Notes under the pieces: generated by a model
What the model was told of the DNA's origin: nothing
Database searches by the model: none
Seen by the model: only the letters and a program-made list of their open reading frames with translations
In this document: in pieces, positions 42,057 through 54,000 of the stretch
Layout of the letters: every line of letters starts with the position of its first letter
How positions within the stretch are numbered: position 1 is the stretch's first letter
Assembly: GCF_014268275.3 (NCBI RefSeq)
Contig: NZ_CP077084.1
Location: forward strand, 2,666,001 to 2,730,000
Source: Pseudomonas tritici
GTDB taxonomy: Bacteria > Pseudomonadota > Gammaproteobacteria > Pseudomonadales > Pseudomonadaceae
Length of the DNA stretch: 64,000 bases
Direction of reading: 5' to 3'
Position numbers and translations under genes: made by a program

Positions 42057-43267
42057 TGAATCGCTATCGCTACGAGGCTGCCGATGCCAGCGGCAAAGTC
42101 GAGGCCGGGCATGTGGAGGCCGACAGCCAGAGCGCGGCCTTCGCCAGTTTGCGCAGCCGGGGTTTGACCGCGTTGCTGGTGCAGATCGAAGGCGGCCAGC
42201 CCGCGGCGGCGGGCAGCAGCCTGTTCACTGCCAAACTCTCAGACAATGATTTGGCCTGGGCCACGCGGCAACTGGCGAGCCTGCTGGGCGCCAGCCTGCC
42301 GTTGGAGGCGGCGTTGAGCGCCACGGTGGAGCAGGCCGAGAAAAAACACATCGCCCAGACCCTCGCCGGTGTGCGCGCCGATGTGCGTGGCGGCATGCGC
42401 CTGGCGGAGGCGTTGGCGGCGCGGCCACGGGATTTTCCGTCGATCTACCGCGCGCTGATCGCGGCGGGGGAGGAGTCCGGCGACCTGGCCCAGGTGATGG
42501 AGCGCCTGGCTGATTACATCGAGGAGCGCAACAACCTGCGCGGCAAGATCCTCACTGCGTTCATCTACCCTGGCGTGGTGGGGTTGGTGTCCATAGGCAT
42601 CGTGATTTTTTTGCTGAGCTACGTGGTGCCCCAGGTGGTCAGTGCGTTTTCCCAGGCGCGCCAGGACCTGCCGGGGCTGACCCTGGCGATGCTCAACGCC
42701 AGTGACTTTATCCGTGCCTGGGGTTGGCTGTGTTTCGCCGGGATCGTCGGCGGTTTCTGGAGTTGGCGCCTGTATTTGCGCAACCCGGTGGCGCGTTTGA
42801 ATTGGCATAGCCGCGTCTTGCGCCTGCCGCTGATCGGGCGCTTTGTACTGGGCCTGAACACCGCGCGGTTTGCCTCGACCCTGGCGATTCTTGGCGGTGC
42901 CGGCGTGCCGTTGCTAAGGGCCTTGGAGGCGGCGCGGCAGACCCTGTCCAATGACCGCCTGAGCCAGTGCGTCAACGACGCCACCGCCAAAGTGCGCGAA
43001 GGCGTCAACCTGGCCCCGGCGCTGGCGGTGGAAAAGGTGTTCCCGCCGGTGCTGATCCACCTGATCGCCAGCGGCGAAAAAACCGGCTCGCTGCCGCCGA
43101 TGCTCGAGCGCGCGGCGCAGACCCTGTCGCGGGATATCGAACGCCGCGCCATGGGCATGACCGCGTTGCTGGAACCGCTGATGATCGTGGTGATGGGCGC
43201 CGTGGTGCTGGTGATCGTCATGGCGGTGCTGTTGCCGATCATCGAGATCAACCAGTTGGTCACCTGA
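42056..43267 (+). CDS. hxcS: GspF-type inner-membrane platform protein of the Hxc system
   Basis: A 403-residue polytopic protein with two GspF repeats: LAWATRQLASLLGASLPLEAALSATVEQAEK ... PSIYRALIAAGEESGDLAQVMERLADYIEERNNLRGKILTAFIYPGVVGLVSIGIVIFLLSYVVPQVV and FASTLAILGGAGVPLLRALEAARQTLSN ... FPPVLIHLIASGEKTGSLPPMLERAAQTLSRDIERR. Three membrane helices are visible, at about 170 to 195, 220 to 240 and the C-terminus LLEPLMIVVMGAVVLVIVMAVLLPI. The ATG at 42056 overlaps the hxcR stop. Last gene of the hxc set. Confidence 0.96.
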   Translation: MNRYRYEAADASGKVEAGHVEADSQSAAFASLRSRGLTALLVQIEGGQPAAAGSSLFTAKLSDNDLAWATRQLASLLGASLPLEAALSATVEQAEKKHIAQTLAGVRADVRGGMRLAEALAARPRDFPSIYRALIAAGEESGDLAQVMERLADYIEERNNLRGKILTAFIYPGVVGLVSIGIVIFLLSYVVPQVVSAFSQARQDLPGLTLAMLNASDFIRAWGWLCFAGIVGGFWSWRLYLRNPVARLNWHSRVLRLPLIGRFVLGLNTARFASTLAILGGAGVPLLRALEAARQTLSNDRLSQCVNDATAKVREGVNLAPALAVEKVFPPVLIHLIASGEKTGSLPPMLERAAQTLSRDIERRAMGMTALLEPLMIVVMGAVVLVIVMAVLLPIIEINQLVT

Positions 43268-43646
43268 CTGACGAAACCCACATTTGAACTGCGCCCATTC
43301 AGTTGGTTTGCCGACATCCTGGCCGCCACGCCCAACCTCGGGTTCCTCATTCCGTCACATCCCACCCCCCTCGACACACGCCACACCGCCTCCAGCAACC
43401 CCGCACTGAAACCTCGCTGTCACCTGCCCCGAAACCGCTCAAAACCATGACCAAAACACCCGAGAATCTTTTTAAAATCAAGGCGTTCCTCCCGAGGTTT
43501 TTTCCCATAACCGTCATCGGAAACTGCGACTTTCTCTCCATGGTTTTCACCCCTGGCCACCCCCGCAACATGGCTTGGGACCGAAGCCATGGCGTCATGC
43601 AAGAGCCATCTACCCAACGTACAAACACGACGAAAGGAGCTTCTTC
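43268..43646. other. 379-base intergenic region before the DING gene
   Basis: No gene is apparent here. The segment is C-rich on the plus strand for its first 150 bases, unlike the surrounding coding DNA, and then AT-richer around 43470-43510. It should hold the DING promoter. An ATAACCGTCATC sequence near 43507-43518 contains a PhoB-like GTCAT core, and a CTGTCAC half-site lies at 43417-43423, but neither forms a convincing two-repeat Pho box. No clear terminator for hxcS was found. Confidence 0.5.
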
Positions 43647-44831
43647 ATGTTTAAGCGCAACGTTCTCGCGGTATCCATGACCCTCGCTGCACTGTGCTCG
43701 GCACAGGCTGCATTCGCTGACGTAAACGGCGGCGGTGCAACCCTGCCACAACCGCTGTACCAGACTGCCGGCGTACTCACTACCGGTTTCGCCCCTTACA
43801 TCGGCGTGGGCAGCGGCAAAGGTAAACTGGCGTTCCTGAACAACGACTACAGCCAGTTCGGCACTGGCACCAAGAACGTGCACTGGGCTGGCAGCGACTC
43901 GAAGCTGAGCTCGTCTGAACTGTCGACCTACGCTTCCGCCAAACAACCTGCCTGGGGCAAGCTGATCCAGGTGCCTTCAGTCGCTACTTCGGTTGCCATT
44001 CCGTTCAACAAGGCTGGCGATGCAAACGTTGACCTGAGCGTTCAAGAGCTGTGCGGCGTGTTCTCCGGCCGTATCGTCGATTGGAGCGAAATCTCTGGCG
44101 CCGACCGTACCGGCCCGATCACTGTGGTTTACCGCACTGACAGCAGCGGCACTACCGAGCTGTTCACCCGTTTCCTCAACGCCAAGTGCACCGAAAACGG
44201 CGAGTTCGCTATCACCACTTCGTTCGGTTCCAGCTTCGCCGGTGGTCTGCCTGCAGGTGCTGTACCGGCCACTGGCAGCCAAGGTGTGATGACTGCCCTG
44301 GCAGCTGGCGACGGCCGCATCACTTACATGAGCCCTGACTTCGCTGCTTCCACCCTGGAAGGTCTGGACGACGCTACCAAGGTTGCGCGTGTAGGTAAGA
44401 ATGAAGAGACCGGTGCTGAAGGTAAGTCGCCAGCTCCGGGCAACGTTTCCGCTGCTATCGGCCAGGTACCGGTGCCTGCAGCCACCCCTGCCAGCATCCG
44501 CGCCAACCAGGACAACTGGGTACCTGTATTCGGCAAGAATGGTGTAGCCGGTGTTCAACCTTACCCAACCTCGGGCTACCCAATCCTCGGCTTCACCAAC
44601 CTGATCTTCAGCCAGTGCTATATCAACGCTGACCAGACCAACCAAGTACGTGGTTTCTTCACCAAGCACTTCGGCGCAACTGCCAACAACGACGCCGCCA
44701 TTTCGGCCAACCGTTTCGTGCCACTGCCAACTAGCTGGAAAACTGCCATCACCGAAACGTTCGTGACTTCCGGCAGCGATCTGAGCATCGGCAAAACCAA
44801 CATTTGTAACGGCAAAGGTCGTCCGCTGTAA
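43647..44831 (+). CDS. DING protein, PstS-like secreted phosphate-binding protein
   Basis: A 394-residue exported protein. The signal peptide (MFKRNVLAVSMTLAALCSAQAAFA) is followed by mature D25-VNGGGATLPQPLYQ, the family N-terminus close to the DINGGG that names DING proteins. Other landmarks: GVGSGKGKLAFLNNDYSQFG, VHWAGSDSKLSSSEL, FSGRIVDWSEISGADRTGPITVVYRTDSSGTTELFTRFLNAKC and GSQGVMTALAAGDGRITYMSPD, the phosphate-binding SGTTE being essential. Four cysteines could form two disulfides. Strong AAAGGAG ribosome site. In P. aeruginosa a DING protein is exported by Hxc, and this gene sits where the Hxc substrate LapA is found there. Confidence 0.96.
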   Translation: MFKRNVLAVSMTLAALCSAQAAFADVNGGGATLPQPLYQTAGVLTTGFAPYIGVGSGKGKLAFLNNDYSQFGTGTKNVHWAGSDSKLSSSELSTYASAKQPAWGKLIQVPSVATSVAIPFNKAGDANVDLSVQELCGVFSGRIVDWSEISGADRTGPITVVYRTDSSGTTELFTRFLNAKCTENGEFAITTSFGSSFAGGLPAGAVPATGSQGVMTALAAGDGRITYMSPDFAASTLEGLDDATKVARVGKNEETGAEGKSPAPGNVSAAIGQVPVPAATPASIRANQDNWVPVFGKNGVAGVQPYPTSGYPILGFTNLIFSQCYINADQTNQVRGFFTKHFGATANNDAAISANRFVPLPTSWKTAITETFVTSGSDLSIGKTNICNGKGRPL

Positions 44832-44860
44832 CCCAGGCTTTCAACGACCCGCAACACCTG

Positions 44861-44895
44861 ATCAGCAACGGCCTGTGCCGTTGCTGATTTTTTTT
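44861..44895 (+). terminator. Rho-independent terminator after the DING gene
   Basis: ATCAGCAACGGC-CTGT-GCCGTTGCTGAT is a perfect 12-base stem followed by a run of eight T. It lies 30 bases after the DING stop and isolates that gene from pdtA. Confidence 0.95.
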
Positions 44896-44910
44896 GCGTA
44901 CCAGCCCCAT

Positions 44911-44937
44911 GTGAACTTTCCATGACAGAAGTTCAGT
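44911..44937. promoter_or_regulatory. Motif shared upstream of pdtA and phdA
   Basis: TGAACTTTCCATGACAGAAG followed by TTCAG lies about 80 bases before the pdtA start. Nearly the same arrangement, TGAAGCTTTCATGACAAAAG then TTCGG, lies before phdA. The reverse strand gives CTGTCAT, a PhoB half-site. It may be a shared PhoB or VreI-sigma element; the assignment is open. Confidence 0.45.
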
Positions 44938-45017
44938 CGCGCCCCTCGCCAACCGCCTAACCCTCATACGTGAGCCTGTCTTGCTCCCTGCGTAATAACA
45001 AAGAAGGAAGATTCCCG

Positions 45018-48000
45018 ATGGTCCGCTGCAAATCACCGGTTAACCTGAAAGCCCAAGATACCGTGCTGCGCCTCAAGCCCCTGGCCCACGCCATTGCCTT
45101 GTTGATGGTGGCAGGCAATGCGCAGGCGGCTACAGCGTTCAGTTCCAGCTGGTTTGCCGACAAAGGCGCGACCCAGGCGGCGACTGCTGCACGGCTCAGT
45201 GCAGGGCAGGTGCCGGGGATTCCGACGCTGAATCAGCAGGCGCGGGTCAATCAGCAACTGGCGCGCTCCATCAGCACGCTGAACACCAGTGTCGCGGCGA
45301 TTGCAGCGCAGCAGGCGGCGCAGGCGGCGGGGCGGCAAGCGGCGTTTGGCCAGGTTTCGAACATTCCCGACGGACTGGGCAAGGGCGGCCTGCAGGTGGA
45401 TAACAGCCTCACCCAGGGTTGGCTCAACGCCAACGGGCCTAAGCAAAGCCAGTCGGGCGGCAAGACCACGGTGACCATCGAACAGACCGCCGACAAGGCG
45501 ATCCTCAACTGGGAGACCTTCAACGTCGGGCGCAACACCACGGTGGATTTCCAGCAGCAGTCCAGCTGGGCCGTGCTCAACCGCGTCAACGACCCCAACG
45601 CGCGGCCCAGTGAGATCCAGGGCCAGATCAATGGCGCCGGTACGGTGATGATCGTGAACCGCAACGGTGTGGTCTTCAGTGGCACCAGCCAGGTCAATGT
45701 GCGCAACCTGGTCGCAGCGGCAGGGAATATCACCGACGAGCAGTTCACGCAGCGCGGTATCTACGTCGACTCCACCGGCTCCCAACCGACTTTCACTGAC
45801 GCTGCGGGCAAGGTCGTGGTGCAGCGCGGTGCATTGATCCAGACCCACAACCCCGCCACCTCCACCGACGCCGGCGGCTATGCCTTGCTGCTCGGCTCGG
45901 AAGTCGAGAACGCCGGTACAATCATCACCGCCAAGGGCCAGACCACCCTCGCAGCCGGCGACAGCTTCTACATCCGCAAGGGCGTGGGCACCACCGGCAA
46001 CGATCGTTCCACCACCCGTGGTAACGAAGTGGCAACTAGCCTCAACGCCGGCAGCAGCGCCGGCAAGGTCACCAACAGCGGCCTGATCATGGCCTCTACC
46101 GGCGACATCACCCTGACCGGGCATCAGGTGCAGCAAAATGGTGTTGCGCTGGCCAGTACCTCGGTGGACACCCGCGGCACCATCCACTTGCTCAACTCCG
46201 CCACCGACGCCACCGGCAGCGTGACCCTGGGCGAAGGCAGCACCACTGCGATCCTGCTGGACAGCAGCGGCAGTACCGCGCTGAACAGCCAAAAGGGCAA
46301 CGGGCTGGTCAACCTCGACGGCACCCCTGCCAACCTGATCACCGGCCAGTTCAACAACCTCAGTGCCGTGGCTGACCGCACCGACCAGTCGCGTATCGAG
46401 ATCGTCAGCGGCGGCACCGTGGACTTCCAGAAAGGCTCGATCACCCTGGCCACTGGCGGGCAGGTGGCGGTCAGCGCGGCCGGCCGCAGCCTGGTGCGTG
46501 ATGGGGCGATGATTGATGTATCCGGGGCTGTCGGCGTCAAGGTGTCGATGGAATCCAACAACATCAAGATCAACGTACAGGGCAACGAGCAGCGCGATGC
46601 GCCGGTCAACCGTGACGGCGGCCAGTTGATCAACAATGATGTGTGGGTCGACCTGCGTGAGCTGGTGTTTGTGCCGGCCGGTACCAACGGTTACGCGACG
46701 GATCGCTGGTACACCGCCGGCGGCTTGCTGGAGGTGGGCGGTTACCTCGGTACCCAAGGCCACTCGGTAGGCGAATGGATGGCCCAGGGCGGCACCGTGA
46801 CCTTTACCGGCAAGGATGTGGTGACCCAAAAGGGCGCGCAGATCAACCTGTCGGGCGGCACCGTGGATGTGCAGGCCGGGTATATCCAGCAGACCTGGCT
46901 CAAGGGCCCGGATGGGCGTTTGTATGAGGTCTCCAACGCGCCGGGCGACATTCTCTATTCCGGGTTCTACAAAGGTTATGAGGACACCAGCAAGCGCTGG
47001 GGCCAGACCGATTATTACTACAACCCGATGATCGCCAAGCAACGCCGTTACGAGAGCGGCTATACCGTGGGCCGTGATGCCGGCAAGCTGGTGATCGGCA
47101 CCACCAGCGCGGTGCTCGAAGGTCAGGTGATCAGCGACGTGTTCCAGGGCGATCGCCAGACCCAAGCGCCGAACATCAACCTCGACGGTTACCAGCAATC
47201 GCAGAAGGCGATGGCCCAGCGCGCGCAGTTGATCATTGGCGGGTACACGCCGGTCTACAACAAGACCACCGGCACCCTGCGCTATGCCCTGACGGGCACC
47301 ACCGATCAGGTACTGATCGACAGCAATACACAGAAAATCGCCGATGGCCTGGACCTCACCACCGCCTTGCCGGCGGATCGCCAAGGCAAGATGGTGCTCG
47401 ACAGTGATCAGCTCAATGGCTACCAACTGGGCGCGATCAAGGTCGGTGCCACGCAGCAGATTACCGTCAACGGCGCGCTCAAGGTGGCGGACGGTGGCGA
47501 TATCACCCTGTTCGGGCCGGGTGTGAATATTAATGCCAACCTCACCGCCCACGGCGGAAGCATTAATGCAGGCAACATTCTTTACCAGGTCGATCCGCTT
47601 AAAGGCACAGTCCTTGATGCGATTGTGCCGGGGAATGGCGGTGTCAATGTTGCCTCCGGGGTCAAGCTGGACACCACGGGGCGCTGGAATAACCTGTTGC
47701 TGGAACCGACGAACAACAGCGGCGTGGCCTATGTGAACGGCGGCAAGGTATCGCTGCGCAGCACCGGCAACGTGAGCCTGGCGGCCGGCAGTGTGGTGGA
47801 TGCTTCCTCTGGCGGCATTCTCGGCCTGGATGGCAAACTCACCGGCGGCAAGGGTGGCGATGTGACCTTGGCTTCCCTCAGTAGCCTGGCGCTGGACGGC
47901 GAGATTCGCGGCTATGGCGTCAGCGGTGGCGGCACCCTGGCGTTGCAGGCACGCAAGGTGCAGATCGGCGACAGCGCCACCGTGCCTGACGCGGGCACCG

Positions 48001-51000
48001 TGCAGTTGGCCGCAGATTTCTTCAACAAGGGCTTCTCGGCCTATGACGTCACCGGCAACGAAGGGCTGCTGGTCACGGACGGCACCCAGGTAAATGTCAC
48101 CACGCCGGTCTATCGCTTGGGCGACCAGACCTCCGCTGCGCCCAGTGGCAGCGACCCGGCCACGGCCCTGGAGCGTTGGACGCCAGCGTTGTATCAGGAA
48201 GACGCGACCAAAGGCGTGCTGACCCAGCGCCGTGGCGCCAGCCTGACCTTGACCGCCGGCCACCAGGAGTCCACGGCCGCCGAACTGGCCACCACGGCGT
48301 TGACCGTAGGCCGGGGCGCGGTGATCAACGTTGACCCTGGCCAGGGCATCAACCTGCGCAGCGTTGGCCAGTTGACCCTGAACGGCACCCTCAATGCCTG
48401 GGGCGGGAGTGTCAGCCTGGGTGGTTTGACAGTGACGGTTTCAGAACAGGCTAACGCCGCTGGCCATGGCCGCTCGATCTGGGTGGGCGAGAACGCGCTG
48501 ATCGATGTTGCTGCGCGTGCGGTCACGGCGGTGAGCAGCCGTGGCGATGTCTACGGCCAGGTGCGTAATGGCGGCAAGATCAGCATCGGTGGCGACATCG
48601 ACCTGGCCACCGGCATTGCCAAGGCCAGCGACCTGTTTGTGGTCGTACGCGACGGCGCCCGCCTGGATGCTTCCGGCGCCCAGGCGGGCCTGGATATTCC
48701 GGGCCAGGGCCGGGTGCAGGTGGCCAGCAATGGCGGCAGCATCAGCTTCGCGTCCAACAACGGTCTGTACCTGGATGGTAGCTTCGTCGCCAGGGCCGGT
48801 GGCGTCGGCGCGGCGGGCGGCAGTTTGTCCGTGGCCCTGGAAAGTCCTTACTACGCCAAGAATGCCGTCACTGACCGCGTACTCAACCTTCGCGAACTGG
48901 TACTGAGTCAAACCCACCAGGGCAGCACATTGCCGGACACCGCCGACGCGGCGGCCGCCAGCCTGGAATATGGTCATGGTCGCCTTGGGGTGGACCAGGT
49001 CAGCGCTGGCGGGTTCGACAACCTCGCTTTGTTGAGCGACGGCGTGCTGGGTTTCGACGGTGACGTATCGCTGAAAATGGGCCAAAGCCTGCGCCTGTAC
49101 AGCGGCGCCATGGGGCTTACAGAGCAGGCTGCGGACAATTCACGTATCAACCTGTCGGCGCCGTACCTGCTGCTGGCGGGCATCCTTGAACCGTTGGAAG
49201 CCAAGGACCAGTACCTGCATCCGGTATTGACCAACGGCACGTCTCAACGCGCCAGCCAGGCGCTGTTTGCAGCCAACGCTAACCTGATTGATGTGCGCGG
49301 CAGCGTGCAGTTCGGCAATAACAGCAACCTGCCGCTGAGCGACACCAGCCTGGTAAATGTCGACCGCCGAGGGTTCGATGATGTGCAACTGACCAGCCAG
49401 GGCGACCTGCGCTTTCTGGCCGGGGCGGGGGCGGATGCGATCGCCACGGGTATCAGTACGCAACTGATGACCCGGGGGGACATGACCCTGCGTGCGGTGC
49501 AGTTGTATCCGGGGACCGAGGTTGGGGCGCGGGTACTGGCTGGCTTTCTGAGCGAACGTGATGGCACCAGCTTCAACTACGATCCAGACCGCACCCTGAC
49601 TATCGCCCGCACCGGCAACAGCAATGCCCAGATGCCCTACTCGGCGTTCGGCCGCTTTCAACTGGGAGCCGCCACCATCAAGCAGGGCGGCGTGATACGC
49701 GCGCCCCTGGGGCTGATTGAGGTTGGCGTTATGGGAGGCAACAGGGTCGAGTTGCTGCCCGGCAGCCTGACCTCGGTGAGCGGCAAGGGCCTGGTGCTGC
49801 CATACGGCGGCACGGTTGATGGTCAAGTCTACAAATACAACGGTAAGACCGTGACGTTTATCGGTCTGGGCGGACGAGACAACAACGGCCTGAGTGTCGG
49901 GTTGACGTTAGGGGGGCAGTCGGTTGCGGTGCTGCCTGACGCTACGGTGGAACTGTCCGGCGGCGGCGAACTGCTCGGCGCCGGGTTTATTTCCGGGCGC
50001 GGTGGTTCTACGGATGCGCGCTACAACCCGTTGGTACAATTCGGGGCGAATGGCGGGTTTGTGCTGCCGGGGCTGGGCACCAACCCGATCTATGCGATCG
50101 TGCCGGGTGCGCAACCGGGTTATGCCCCCGTGGCGCCGGAAGGGGGTGCAGTCGATCCGTTGATTGGCCAGCAAATCACGATTGGCGCCGGCGTACCGGG
50201 GCTTGCGGCGGGCACCTATACCTTGATGCCGTCCACCTATGCCTTGATGCCGGGCGCTTTCCGGGTGGAAATCAATGGCCTGGCCGGCCTCGGCAGCGAC
50301 AGCACGACCCAGGCCATGCGCAATGGCTCGTGGTCCACGTCGGGGCGCCTGTCCATCGCCAATACCGAGATTGGCAACAGCATTGCAAGCCAGGTGATTC
50401 TGACCTCTGCCGATACCCTGCGCCGCTATTCGCAGTACAACGAAACTGGCTATGCACAGTTCGCCGTAGCCGACGCCGCCAGGCTGGGTGTGCCACGCGC
50501 ATTGCTGCCGGTGGACGCTAAAACCCTGCAATTGATACTGCGAGCAGGCGCAGGGGAGGACTCCTTTTCGTTCCAGGGTATCGGTCGCTTTGAGGCAGCC
50601 GACGGCGGTTACGCCGGCACCGTTTCGCTGAACAGTTCAGGTGGAGGCGCCGGGCGAGACATCGAAATTATTGCGGCGGGCAAGGGCGCCACCAGTGGGT
50701 TTGCCGGTATTACCGTAGGGGCACAAAACCTCAATGCACTGGGCGCTGCACGCCTGGTGATTGGCGGGACGATGGTGGTCAATTATGGTCAGGGTGGCAA
50801 CTACGTCACCCTCAGTGGCGGTAATACGGGGGTCCTCACCCTGCGCGATGGCGCGACTCTGGCCGCGCCGGAAGTATTCCTGGTGGCCTCGACCGGCTCC
50901 ATCGTGGTTGAACAGGGCGCCTCCATCAATACCATCGGGCGCGGCAAGGCCAGTTATGATGCGCGCGATGGCTTTGTCTACAACTTGGCCAACGTATTGG

Positions 51001-54000
51001 CAGTGTCTAATGGCTTGCTCAATGTGGTCGCCCAGACGCAACCGCAGGCGGGTAAAGGTATCCAGATAGGGGTCTGCAACAGTGCGCCATGCAGTGGGCA
51101 AACTGCTCTGTATTCAGAAGGCAGCATCGTCGCCTTGACTGACAACACCTTGCAGATGAGCGATCAGGTGCGCTACGGCACCCGCCACCTCAACCTGGGG
51201 CTGGCCAGCATCAACGTCGGCAGCCCGCAAGCCCTGGCCGATGCGGCGGCGGCCAATCGCCTGCCGGCGGGCCTGACCCTCACCCAGGCAGTGCTCGACC
51301 GCCTGCTGCGCGGCGATACCCAGTTCGGCGCACCGGCCCTGGAAACCCTGCAACTGTCGGCACGCGACAGCTTCAACTTCTACGGCACCGCGACCCTGGA
51401 CACCTACGATGCGGTGACCGGCAAGTCTCTGTTGAACAACCTGATGCTCTCCACCCCGGCCATCTACGGTTCCGGCGGTGCGAATGATGTGGCGACTATC
51501 CACACCGCCAACCTGATCTGGCAGGGCGCCGAGGCGGCGCCTGGCACGGTGGTGGCGGGTGGCGCGGGCACCGGCGGCGGGCGCCTGGATATCAATGCCG
51601 AGCGCATTGAGTTCGGCTACGGCGAGTTTGCCCAGGCCAGCACCACAGCGACCTTGAACCGCCTGGCCCTGGGCTTTGCCAACGTCAACCTCAAGGCCAG
51701 CGACCGCATCACCGCCAACCATAAGGGCAGCCTCTCGGTGTACCAGAACCAGGGCGCCTATGACCCGGTCAAGGGTTTTGCCTACAGTGGCGGCAACCTG
51801 AATATCCTGACACCGTTGATGACCGGCGCGGCGGGCTCAGTGAACAAAATCACCGCCGGGGGTGCGATTGATATCAGTGCGTCGGCCGGCCCGGTGGGCA
51901 AGGTGGAGGGCCTGGGCGGCGAGTTGTCGCTGCAGGGCGACAGCATTCGCCTGGCCAGCGCGGTGGTACTGCCCAGCGGCAAGGTGACCCTGGGCGCCCG
52001 TGGTGACGTGGTGCTGACCGACAACGCATCGATTGATGTGTCCGGTCGCGCCATCGTGTTCAATGACCTGACCAAATACAGCGCGGGCGGTGAAGTGCTG
52101 CTGGAAAGCCGCGCAGGCAATGTACTGCAGGGGGCGGGCTCGACCATCGACCTGTCGGCCAACTACAACCAGGCGGGCAAGCTGCGCGCCGTGGCGGTGG
52201 GCGGCGCGGCCGGCACCGTCGACCTGGCGGGCAAGATTCTCGCCGGCAGCAGCGGCTACTACGATGCCGGCGGCACCCTGGTGCCGTACCTGGCAGGTGC
52301 GGTGGAGGTCCAGGCGCAGCACTTGGGCGGCAACGGCACCTTGAGCGACCAGTTTGCCGCGCTCAACCAGCGCCTCAACCAGGGCCAGGTGTATGGCACG
52401 CGCAGCTTCCAACTGAAACAGGGCGACCTGGTCATCGGCAATGGTGTCAAAGCCAACACCGTGAATGTTTCGGTGGACAACGGCAGCTTGCGCGTGACCG
52501 GCCTGGTGGACGCCAGCGGCGAGCGCGTCGGCAGTATCAACCTGGCCGGCAAGAACGGCCTGACCCTGGACGGCAGCGCTGTACTCGACGCCCATGGCAC
52601 GCAATTGCGCGTGGACAGCTACGGCAAGATCATTGATTCGCCGAACCGCGCCATCGTGGTGCTCGGTTCCGGCACCGGCCAGCTGACCCTGGCTGGCGGT
52701 GCGCGTATCGACCTGCGTCATGGCACCGATACTGCGACTGGCAATAACGGGCGCAACCGTGGCACGTTGGAACTGAATGCGCCGCGGTTGGGCGCGGATG
52801 ACATTGCCATCGACGCCAGTGGGCACCTGACCATCGACGGCGCGCGATCGATCGCCCTAAACGGCATGGCTACCTATGACGATGCCGATTTCGGCACGGG
52901 CACGACTGCCAGCGGCAGGCCGTATCAGGAAATCACCCAGGATTACCTAGATAAGAAGCACGACCTGAGCACGACGTTCATCAATGCGGCCTTGAAAAAT
53001 ACCAACCTGGTGCAGAACAAGCTGGCCGGCCTGAACAACGCGACCTACGGTGATACCTTTCACCTGCGCCCTGGCGTGGAAATCATCAGCAAAACCCCGG
53101 ATGGCGACTTGGTGGTGCAGGGAGACCTGGACCTGTCCGGCTATCGCTACGCGAGCCTGAAATCGCCGACCCAAGCGGTGACCGAGGCCGGCAGCCTGAC
53201 CCTGCGTGCCGGTGGTGATCTGAATATCTACGGCAGCATCAACGATGGTTTTGCAGAGCCGGCGGCGACCCCGGATGATACCGGCTGGGTGCTGCGCGCT
53301 GGCATTGACTACACCGGCGGCACGATAACGGTGCCCGGTGACGGCGTGACCCTGGCGGACGGCACCACGTTCCCTGGCGGCACGATTCTCAATTTCGACC
53401 TGCCGATCAAGGCCCGCAGCCTGACTGCCGGTACGCGATTGCCGGTGGCGGTGACCCTCAATTCGACCTTGGCATTGCCGGCCGGTACGGTCCTGGCGGG
53501 TGCGGTGCGTAATGCCTCGGGTACCGTGTTGTACCCGGCAGGCACGATATTGACTGCGCGCGTGAGCTTACCGAAAGACAGCATCCTGGATGCCGGTACG
53601 GTGTTGGTGAGCCTCACCAGTGTGAAGGCCATGACCTGGCCGGCGGGCGTGCCGTTACCTGGGAAACTGGGCAGCACCGCGATAGTGACCCTCAATGGTC
53701 CCAAGCTGCTGCTGCGCGGGGCCTTGTTGCCGGTGGGCACCGACGTCAAGCTGCAGGGTGGCGTGCCGTGGGTGAACCTGCGTACGGGGGGCGAGGGCAA
53801 GCTCTGGGCTGTGGCGCCGATGCTGGCCGAGGGCTCGCAGTCCTGGTCGATGCGTCTGGTGGCCGGGGCCGACACACAGGCGGCCGACAGTCGCTTGCTG
53901 CAGCCGCATCCAGAGGCGGGTAATCTCCGTTTGGCGGACAGCCACTCCTCCGTCAAGATTATCTCCGCCAATGATATTAGGGCGGGCAGTCCGCGTTTCA

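Noticed and set aside
43480..43510. Possible terminator CCTCCCGAGG plus T-run after hxcS
   Set aside because: The stem is only four bases with a two-base loop, too unstable to claim.
45033..48263. 1076-codon open frame antisense to pdtA
   Set aside because: It arises from the GC-rich codon use of pdtA. Its translation is Arg/His/Gly/Ala-rich without domains, and the sense strand has clear TpsA features.
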